Positions 49,303 to 55,044 of a DNA stretch of 55,044 bases are shown piece after piece. The notes beneath the pieces were generated by a model. That model was not told the DNA's origin. It saw only the letters and a list, made by a program, of their open reading frames with translations, and searched no databases. Positions within the stretch are counted from its first letter, which is position 1. Every line of letters starts with the position of its first letter. This DNA is from Arthrobacter liuii. Its GTDB lineage: Bacteria; Actinomycetota; Actinomycetes; Actinomycetales; Micrococcaceae. The translations under genes and the position numbers were made by a program. Location of the stretch: positions 1,331-56,374 of the forward strand of contig NZ_BMFW01000025.1 of assembly GCF_014639275.1 (NCBI RefSeq), in the 5' to 3' direction.

Positions 49303-49983
49303 TCAGGCGGGGTCCGTTGAGCCCTTGGTGACATACACGGCAGCCTGCGTCCGGCGCTCGAAGCCCAGTTTGGCCAGGATGGACGAAACGTAATTCTTGA
49401 CAGTCTTCTCTGCCAGGAAGAGGTCATCGCCGATCTGCCGGTTGGTCAGCCCCTGGCCAATCAGCGCCAGTACTTTTTTCTCCTGGGCGCTCAGGCCGTC
49501 CAACCGGGGGTCCGTGGGTGTGGTGGAAAGTCCGGCGATGATCCGCTGCTCGACTCCCGGTTCGAACAGCGACTCACCTGCCGCAGCCCGTCGGATCCCG
49601 GCCAGGAGGTCATCGCTCCTGATCTGTTTCAGGATGTACCCGGATGCACCTGCCAGGACTGCCCCGCGGAGGGCCTGTTCGTCGTCGTAGCTGGTGAGGA
49701 TCAGGCACCGCAGCCGGGGATCGAGGGAGCGCACATCCCGGCACACCTCAATACCCGTTCCATCGGGAAGCCGCCCGTCGAGAATGGCGATATCGGGGTG
49801 CAGGGCCGGGATGCGGCGCGTGGCCTCCGCCGCGGACCCGCTTTCGCCCACCACAAGGAACCCTTCGCCTTCCAGCAGGTCCTTGAGCCCCTGCCGGACG
49901 AGCTCGTGGTCATCAAGGATGAACACGCGGACCTGCCCGGAAGATCCTGTCGCTTCATCAGACCCAGCTTCATGCATGTGCAC
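49303..49983 (-). CDS. devR: DosR/DevR-like NarL-family response regulator
   Basis: About 226 residues. The receiver domain has RVFILDDHELVRQGLKDLLE and ILDGRLPDGTGIEVCRDVRS with phospho-acceptor D69, then LILTSYDDEQAL and GYILKQI. The LuxR/NarL-type HTH has GLSAQEKKVLALIGQGLTNR and LAEKTVKNYVSSILAKLGFE, very close to mycobacterial DosR. GTG 49983 has GGAG 6 nt upstream; ATG 49977 is an alternative. It is convergent with devS (46-bp gap) rather than in an operon. It probably binds the AGGGACCAAAGTCC-type boxes spread over the island, including one about 100 bp upstream of itself. Confidence 0.9.
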   Translation of the reverse strand: MHMHEAGSDEATGSSGQVRVFILDDHELVRQGLKDLLEGEGFLVVGESGSAAEATRRIPALHPDIAILDGRLPDGTGIEVCRDVRSLDPRLRCLILTSYDDEQALRGAVLAGASGYILKQIRSDDLLAGIRRAAAGESLFEPGVEQRIIAGLSTTPTDPRLDGLSAQEKKVLALIGQGLTNRQIGDDLFLAEKTVKNYVSSILAKLGFERRTQAAVYVTKGSTDPA

Positions 49984-50081
49984 CGAACGCTCCAAAATTC
50001 TTCACGACCAATCCCGCGTGTGTGCGGCCGGCCCCCGGGAAGGGCCTGGTCCTATTGTTACCTGCCGGGGGATGTCCCGGA

Positions 50082-50095
50082 AGGGACCAAAGTCC
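50082..50095. promoter_or_regulatory. DosR-type box (AGGGACCAAAGTCC), best match in the window
   Basis: The box lies between the divergent devR (99 bp away) and usp (130 bp away) genes. It differs from the mycobacterial DosR core by only a few bases and may serve autoregulation of devR, the usp gene, or both. Confidence 0.75.
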
Positions 50096-50157
50096 GCGGT
50101 GCACGGCACGCCGCCCCTGGCGGGGCGGCCTGAACCATGGCACTGTTTCTCCCGGAA

Positions 50158-50172
50158 TGACCTTTGGCCCTG
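50158..50172. promoter_or_regulatory. DosR-type box (TGACCTTTGGCCCTG)
   Basis: The box lies 52 bp upstream of the usp gene at 50225. The reverse strand reads CAGGGCCAAAGGTCA. Confidence 0.65.
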
Positions 50173-50224
50173 TTCCCCGCAGCGGTTCTGGTCCACTCTG
50201 GGGTCGACAGCAACAGGAGGGCAC

Positions 50225-50725
50225 GTGGCAGCAGCAGGAAACGGAGCAGCGGTGCCTGCCTCCGAACGGCGTCCCAGGATCATCGTGGGGGTGGACGGAT
50301 CGGAGGCATCAATCGCGGCGCTGCGGGTGGCCCGGGCATTGGCGGAGCCCCTTTCAGCGCCCGTCGAGGCGTGGGCATGCTGGGACGTACCATCGGGCTA
50401 CGGGGTGTATCTGGCCGTAGGGATCGAGGGTTTTAAATATGCTGCCGATCAAGTGCTCCAGCGGGCGCTGTCGGACGCCTTCGAGGAACTGCCGGCCTTT
50501 GTGCACCCCCGGCTGGTGCGCGGCAAGCCCAGCCCGGTGCTGATTGACGCGAGCCGCAACGCATCTATGTTGATCGTCGGCAGGCGGGGGCACGGTAACT
50601 TCGTCCCCGGTTCAGTCAGTACAGCATGCGTCAGCCATGCACACTGCCCGGTGCTGGTAGTCCATGCCCCGGAGGAGGCGGCAGCGGGTGATGTTGCCGC
50701 GCCCCGTTCAGCGGTGGTCCCCTGA
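50225..50725 (+). CDS. Universal stress protein
   Basis: A 166-residue single Usp domain: IIVGVDGSEASIAALRVARA, ACWDVPSGYGVYLAVGIEGF and the ATP loop VGRRGHGNFVPGSVSTACV. GTG 50225 follows AGGAGG by 4 nt. Similar overall to the Usp encoded at 54372-54857 (ACWEYP...IEGF...GRRGHGGF), so the two are recent paralogues. Confidence 0.9.
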   Translation: MAAAGNGAAVPASERRPRIIVGVDGSEASIAALRVARALAEPLSAPVEAWACWDVPSGYGVYLAVGIEGFKYAADQVLQRALSDAFEELPAFVHPRLVRGKPSPVLIDASRNASMLIVGRRGHGNFVPGSVSTACVSHAHCPVLVVHAPEEAAAGDVAAPRSAVVP

Positions 50726-50806
50726 CCCATTGACCCTGGCCCATTGACCCGGCCCGCCGCCGTCGTACCCATGCCGCTCTGGTACCTGCCCCCCGCCGTC
50801 GTGGTC

Positions 50807-51337
50807 CTAGTGCCCGTGGTGCCCCTGCCCGTGATGGTGCGCGGCGCCTTCTCCCACCAGTTCGTGGAGTCCTTCAACTGCCTGCGCGAGTGACAGGCCG
50901 GGGGATTCGACGACGAACGGCATCAGGAGCCGGTTCTCCTTGTCCAGGTGCAGGGCGAAGATGCGCTGGATGGAACCGGCAGCCACCGCGGCAGCAACCC
51001 CGTCGGCCGTCCTGAGTTCGTCAACGAGCCCCACGATCACCTGGTGCTCGGCCAACATGCCGTCCACCAGCAGCTTGGCCTCCGGCATGCCGTGGGGTCC
51101 GCTGTAAAGGGGTCCTTCTTCTGCCAGGGCGTGCGGCACCAGTTCTTTATCGCACCAGTCCAGAAGGGCCGCCTGGGTTGTTTGCACAGCGTCAGCATCC
51201 CGCGCCTCCGCGGCCTCCGTCAGGAGCCCCACCAGCCCGTTCAGTTGCCTCAGCATGTCCGCATGGTGCGCTTCCACCGCATGCATCGCCTGCATCTCGG
51301 TGGAGGCGTCCTTGCCCGTCCTTGTTTCCGCGTTCAT
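50807..51337 (-). CDS. Hemerythrin-like protein with His-rich tail
   Basis: A 176-residue four-helix protein with the diiron ligand pattern: His pair in AVEAHHADMLRQL, H-x3-E in VPHALAEEGPLY, H in MLAEHQVIVGLVDEL and H-x3-E in ALHLDKENRLLMPF. The tail AAHHHGQGHHGH may bind metal. Hemerythrin-like proteins bind O2 or NO or sense iron, which suits the dormancy context. The ATG overlaps the DUF3040 stop (ATGA), so the two are coupled. Confidence 0.85.
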   Translation of the reverse strand: MNAETRTGKDASTEMQAMHAVEAHHADMLRQLNGLVGLLTEAAEARDADAVQTTQAALLDWCDKELVPHALAEEGPLYSGPHGMPEAKLLVDGMLAEHQVIVGLVDELRTADGVAAAVAAGSIQRIFALHLDKENRLLMPFVVESPGLSLAQAVEGLHELVGEGAAHHHGQGHHGH

Positions 51338-51651
51338 TCAATGTTGCCTTCCACTTGGGTGACGTGCCGTTTCCTGTTCCGCAGGGACCAGCGGAGGTCC
51401 TTGATTGCCCAGTAGGCCGCGCCGATCATGGCAGCAAAACCCGCTATGCCCAGGAATGTAGCCCTGGCCACCAGGCCAAGGAGCAGGACGCAGGCACCCG
51501 CCGCGACCAGCATGAGTCCACGCCGGAACCGGGTGCGGAGTGAAACCGCGAAGGCATCCCGGCCAAGCAGGACCGCCAGCCTGGGGTCTTCCTCTTCCAG
51601 GCCGTGGCTGATCACTTCGAGTTCGCGTTTTTCAAATTCAGAGAGTGGCAT
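51334..51651 (-). CDS. DUF3040-family membrane protein
   Basis: A 105-residue protein: MPLSEFEKRELEVISHGLEE begins the DUF3040 signature, with EDPRLA next, then two transmembrane helices (LMLVAAGACVLLLGLVARAT and GIAGFAAMIGAAYWAI) and a basic C-terminus. ATG 51651 has GGGGTG 6 nt upstream. The 240 bp before it (51652-51890) hold no recognisable gene, although the frame stays open upstream and could encode an N-terminal extension. Confidence 0.8.
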   Translation of the reverse strand: MPLSEFEKRELEVISHGLEEEDPRLAVLLGRDAFAVSLRTRFRRGLMLVAAGACVLLLGLVARATFLGIAGFAAMIGAAYWAIKDLRWSLRNRKRHVTQVEGNIE

Positions 51652-51844
51652 CGTTTCACCCCACCGTCCGTTGCCTGCGGGAGCCACGAACTCAGGTACC
51701 AGGGTTGCCGCAGCGGACGGCCAACCTGTTTGGTATTCCGCAACGTCGATCCAGCGGTACACTTCCACGACCTCCGGTCCACTGAAGGCCGACGCCAACC
51801 GTCCGCTTTCCCTTTCAGTATTGGGCGCCGGGGGAGCCGGTGGG

Positions 51845-51859
51845 AGAGCCATTGGTCCT
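51845..51859. promoter_or_regulatory. Possible DosR-type box (AGAGCCATTGGTCCT)
   Basis: A weaker match, 193 bp upstream of the DUF3040/hemerythrin pair. Included because the hemerythrin fits the regulon and no better site is nearby. Confidence 0.35.
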
Positions 51860-51890
51860 GTTTCGGCGCCGCCTCTGGCGGTGACACGCA

Positions 51891-53328
51891 TCAGAAGCCC
51901 CGGCGCCGAAGCCGTTTGTCCACGGCGATAGCAAGGGACGCCAGCAGGGCGAGGCCAAAGATCCGCAGCCACGCTTCGGCGCTGATGGGGGCGGTGTGGA
52001 AGAGCTCGTTCATCAGCGGCGAGTAGGTGAGGGCCAGCTGGCCGGCCGCCTGGACCACGACGCCGAGGAGGAGCCAGCGGTTGCCGAAGGGCCCCATCCG
52101 CCAGGCCGGCCGGGTCAGGGACCGGCAACTGAAAAGGTAGAACACTTCCACGGCCACGAACAGGTTAACGGCCGAAGTGCGGGCCTGGGCAACGGATGCG
52201 CCGATGGCGACCTCGTGTTCGAAGAGCCACCAGGCCCCGGCAACCAGGAGTGCCGAAACGAGCAGGATCCGTACGGTGAGCGCCCACGTCAGGAGGGGAC
52301 GGTCCGGCGGCGGGCCATGCGGCGGACGCCGATGGCAAGCGTCACCGTGACGGCGGCGGGGAGTCCTTCGGGGATGGCTCTCACTGCAAGGGCGACGGCG
52401 GCCGTTAACATCTGCCCGGGCGTTCGCCATGTGCCAGGCCGGCAAGGAAGGCCACGGCGGCGAGGGCAAGGATGGCGATGGTGAGCGTGGTGCTGAACCG
52501 CGCCAGTTTCAGGGTCAGGGGCGTGGCCACTGGCTGGACATCGCCCATGAGGCGGTGGATTTCGCCGAGTTCGGTTTCGCCGCCGATGGCGACGACGATT
52601 CCTGCTCCGCTGCCGGCGGTCACCAGGGTTCCGCTGTACAGCATGTTCCTCCGGTCGGCCACGGGCGTGACCTGGGGCAGCACCACCTCGTCCTTGGACA
52701 CGGGGTCGGATTCTCCGGTCAGCGCGGATTCGTCCACCCGCAAAGTGGACAGGCGCACCAGGCGGAGGTCCGCCGGTACTTTGTCACCCGCCTCCAGCAG
52801 CACCAGGTCACCGGGGACCAGGTCCTCGGAGGGCACCTGCTTCCGTTAGCCGCCGCGCATCACCGCGGCGTGCGTGCGGATGAGCGAGTGGAGGGCGTCA
52901 AGGGCTGCTTCTGCCCGTAGCTGCTGGATGAATCCGATCAGCGTGTTGACCAGGACCACCGCAAGGATCACGCCTGCGTCCAGGAATTCGCCAAGGAACA
53001 GGGTCACCGCCGCGGCGGCCAGCAGGACATGGACCAGCGGGTTGTTGAATTGGCGTCCGAGTTTGCGGGCAATGCTCCCGCCCTGTGAGCGCGGGAGCTC
53101 GTTCGCGCCGAATTGCCTGCGCCGGCGCGCTACCTCTTCCTGGCCCAGGCCCCTGGCAGCATCCGTTTCCAGCAGCAGCACCACCTCGTGGACCGGCAGC
53201 CCATGATGGGCCGGATCACTACCCTTTACAGGCTGGGGGCGCCCGACGGAGGATTCGGGCTGAGTGGTCTTTCCCCGCCTGCGCGGGGAAGGCCTGTTCT
53301 TCGCCGTGGGGCCCCGGCTCCAGGTCAC
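51891..53328 (-). pseudogene. Broken P2-type cation ATPase
   Basis: The N-terminal part is recognisable (LLLETDAARGLGQEEVARRR, GANELPRSQGG, then DLVPGDLVLLEAGDKVPADL and VDESALTGESDPVSKDE). Three lesions are visible. A TAA sits in frame in VMRGG-stop-RKQVPSEDLV (about 52847). A frameshift lies near 52415, after HGERPG. The whole phosphorylation and nucleotide-binding region is missing: the frame runs IPEGLPAAVTVTLAIGVRRM and then jumps at about 52310 to the last four membrane helices (LLTWALTVRILLVSALLVAG). No DKTGT motif remains. The GTG at 53328 overlaps the deacetylase stop. Confidence 0.88.
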
Positions 53329-54332
53329 TGGCCCAGCAGGGCATCGAGGGTGGTGAAACCGTACCCCGCTGCCGTGATGCGGTCGATGACCTGGGGGAGG
53401 GCGTCGGCGTCGAGCGTGGTGCCATCGTCGGGGTTGGATCCGAGGTGCATGAGCACGATTTCACCGGGTTGCAGCCCTGCCTGCACGCGGTCGGCCACAG
53501 CCTGGACGCTGGAGCCCCCGCTCGTGCCTTTCCAGCCCAGGGTGTCCACCGTCCATCGCACGGCCACGTAGCCCAGGGCGTTGACGGCCGCGATGGTCCG
53601 TGCGTCCCGTTCGCCGAAGGGGAAGCGGAACAGCGGCCTGGGATCGGCGCCGGCGGCGAGGATGGTCTGCTCGGCACCGCGCACCTGTTGGGCGATCAGG
53701 TCGTTGCCAAGGGCGGTGAACCGGGGGTGCGTCATGGAATGGTTTCCTAACCGGTGTCCGGCGGCCACGATCTTTGCCACGGCCTGCGGGTTGTTCGCCG
53801 CCCAGTTCCCGGTCAGGAAGAACGTCCCGGCCACGCCCTTGGCGGAGAGGGCGGACAGGATCTTGGGCAGTCCTGCCGCGTTGGCTCCGGCATCGAAGGT
53901 GAGGGCAACCATGCGGCCTGCCCCCGGGATGACGGTGAGGTCCTGGCCGCGAAGGGCTTCCGGGAACGGTGCCGGCTGCACAGGAGGACCCGGTTCCGGC
54001 GGTGGCGTTGGCGGGGCCGGGACCCCTGTCGGCTGAAGTTCGGGCACGGGTACCGGCGGCACGGTGACTGGCGGCTCCACCCGAGTCTGGCCCGCTTCGG
54101 GTGTTTCGGTTTCCTGCGGCCCGGGCGTTGAAGGCGAAACGCCGGGGCTCGCCGGGCTGGACCCACTGGGCAGCACCGTCGGCGCCGGTGAGGAGGATGG
54201 CGGGGCCGACGGCGGACCGGCGGTTGGTGCCGGAAGGAACAGGGCCAGGGCGGCGGCGAGGACCACCAAGGCGACGGCGAGCGCTATGGCGGGAGCCCGT
54301 CGTCGTGCTTCACTGGCCGGCACTGCCACCAC
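53325..54332 (-). CDS. Polysaccharide deacetylase (NodB homology), membrane-anchored
   Basis: A 335-residue product: N-terminal membrane anchor (AIALAVALVVLAAALALFL), a Pro/Ser/Thr-rich linker (residues 30-130) crossing the cell wall, and a NodB domain with MVALTFDAGANAAGLPKIL, the metal-binding GNHSMTHPRFT, FRFPFGERDARTI and IVLMHLG. The first motif reads TFDAG where most active enzymes have TFDDG, so the metal-site Asp may be reduced to one. It probably acts on peptidoglycan or another wall polysaccharide. Confidence 0.85.
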   Translation of the reverse strand: MVAVPASEARRRAPAIALAVALVVLAAALALFLPAPTAGPPSAPPSSSPAPTVLPSGSSPASPGVSPSTPGPQETETPEAGQTRVEPPVTVPPVPVPELQPTGVPAPPTPPPEPGPPVQPAPFPEALRGQDLTVIPGAGRMVALTFDAGANAAGLPKILSALSAKGVAGTFFLTGNWAANNPQAVAKIVAAGHRLGNHSMTHPRFTALGNDLIAQQVRGAEQTILAAGADPRPLFRFPFGERDARTIAAVNALGYVAVRWTVDTLGWKGTSGGSSVQAVADRVQAGLQPGEIVLMHLGSNPDDGTTLDADALPQVIDRITAAGYGFTTLDALLGQ

Positions 54333-54371
54333 CCGCCCAAGAGGATGATTTCTTGTCCGCGGCCGCGGACC

Positions 54372-54857
54372 TCAGGAACCCTTGGAACCGTCGGAATCCG
54401 TGGAACCCTCGGAACCGTCCGCGGGCAAGTGGACCACCAGCACGGGGCAATGGGCATGGGCCACGATGGCGGAGCTGACGGAGCCCAGCAGCAGGCCACC
54501 GAACCCGCCGTGCCCGCGGCGCCCCACCACCACCATGTCGGCATCGCGGCTGGCGTCGATCAGTGCCTCCCGGGGACGGTTCCGAACCAGGGTTGAGGTG
54601 ACGTTGGCCGGCGTCTCGGCTCCGAAAGCCTGCGCCACCGCCTCGTCCAGGACCTTCCTGGCACCCTCCTCGAAGCCCTCGATGCCCATCATGACGTAGC
54701 CGCTGTACATCTGCGGGTACTCCCAGCAGGCAATGGCCTGGACCGTGGCACCCAGTGGCGTGGCGAGGCGTTGGGCCTGGCGAAGGGCCTCCACGGACGC
54801 CTCCGACCCGTCGACGCCCACCACGATCCTGGCTATTGGTGCCCCGGCAATGCTCAT
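54372..54857 (-). CDS. Universal stress protein with Gly-Ser repeat tail
   Basis: A 161-residue Usp: RIVVGVDGSEASVEALRQAQ, ACWEYPQMYSGYVMMGIEGF and the ATP loop VGRRGHGGFGGLLLGSVSSA. The C-terminus is a short GS[ED]-type repeat (DGSEGSTDSDGSKGS) encoded by tandem 9-bp units. A close paralogue lies at 50225. No good DosR-type box was found upstream; the gene is separated from the IS element by about 65 bp. Confidence 0.9.
   Translation of the reverse strand: MSIAGAPIARIVVGVDGSEASVEALRQAQRLATPLGATVQAIACWEYPQMYSGYVMMGIEGFEEGARKVLDEAVAQAFGAETPANVTSTLVRNRPREALIDASRDADMVVVGRRGHGGFGGLLLGSVSSAIVAHAHCPVLVVHLPADGSEGSTDSDGSKGS
54375..54419 (+). repeat. Five tandem 9-bp repeats in the usp 3' end
   Basis: Units ggaaccctt, ggaaccgtc, ggaatccgt, ggaaccctc and ggaaccgtc lie in register and encode the Gly-Ser-rich tail on the minus strand. 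Slippage here would change tail length by multiples of three residues without breaking the frame. Confidence 0.7.
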
Positions 54858-54921
54858 GTCTGCTCCCTCGTCAAACCCGCGCTGTCACGCTCATCATGCC
54901 TGCACGCGTGCGTTGGGGCTA

Positions 54922-55044
54922 GGGCGTGTCTCCCAAAGCCTGATGACCGCATCCGGGATGCTTGATGGGTGTCGCGTACTTCCGTTTTGACTGATGGGCA
55001 ATGGGCCCGCATCCAGCCGCTACTGCCGTCCTCTGCAGGCCGGC
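54922..55044 (+). mobile_element. IS5-family insertion sequence, left end (truncated by the window)
   Basis: A terminal-repeat-like GGGCGTGTCTCCCAAAGCC begins at 54922 after CTA, a common target-site trinucleotide/tetranucleotide for this group. From GTG 54969 a frame reads VSRTSVLTDGQWARIQPLLP (then SSAGR), the N-terminus of IS5-family transposases (LTDxQWxxIxPLLP). Only about 25 codons are inside the window, so completeness cannot be judged. Confidence 0.75.

Noticed and set aside
1..55044. tRNA, rRNA, CRISPR arrays and riboswitches
   Set aside because: I looked for tRNA-like cloverleaf tails, regularly spaced repeats and conserved leader motifs and saw none. A dedicated covariance search could still reveal small RNAs.

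Overview
The window is high-GC DNA from an actinobacterium, most likely a member of the Micrococcaceae (Arthrobacter/Pseudarthrobacter group). I infer this from the GC-rich third positions, frequent GTG starts with AGGAGG-type ribosome binding sites, the actinobacterial DUF3090, DUF3040 and DUF5129 families, and a DosR/DosS-type dormancy regulon. No rRNA, tRNA or CRISPR array was seen.

Layout. (1) 1-10400 is an accessory patchwork. It starts with a three-gene operon: an HTH-fused MntA nucleotidyltransferase antitoxin, a HepT (HEPN) toxin and a DUF4259 gene. Small orphan genes, three divergent DUF2384/MbcA-like paralogues, a HAD phosphatase and several broken genes follow. (2) 10400-17660 is a Tn7-like transposition module: a degenerate tnsB copy, then intact overlapping tnsA-tnsB-tnsC-tniQ. 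The TniQ protein carries a long C-terminal array of DUF4379-type zinc ribbons, a plausible target-recognition module. (3) 17700-23060 looks like cargo or hotspot DNA: a remnant of a type I restriction HsdR gene, an 881-residue HEPN-STAND-TPR-cold-shock-domain protein that looks like an anti-phage sensor/RNase, a Phd/RelE toxin-antitoxin pair with two phased operators, and a YhcG (DUF1016) remnant. (4) 23100-30360 holds mostly envelope and hypothetical genes (DUF898, DUF3090, lipoproteins, SRPBCC, alpha/beta hydrolase, HNH), several of them frameshifted.

(5) 30460-54860 is a dormancy/low-oxygen (DosR-type) island. It contains five universal stress protein genes, three intact P-type ATPases and one broken one, PEP synthase, a small heat shock protein, a pyridoxamine-oxidase-fold protein, a hemerythrin, a DosS-like GAF-GAF histidine kinase and a DosR-like response regulator. 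At least ten copies of a motif close to AGGGACCAAAGTCCCT lie upstream of these genes, and at four of them the motif ends exactly 34 bp before the start codon. The sensor and regulator genes are convergent rather than in an operon. (6) At 54922 an IS5-family element begins and runs off the window.

The two most interesting objects are the HEPN-STAND-TPR-CSD gene (18343-20988) and the Tn7-like module whose TniQ is fused to a zinc-ribbon array (15619-17658). Together they suggest a defence-carrying Tn7-like element whose target choice may be made by TniQ itself. Broken genes are common throughout and mark this as a turnover zone.
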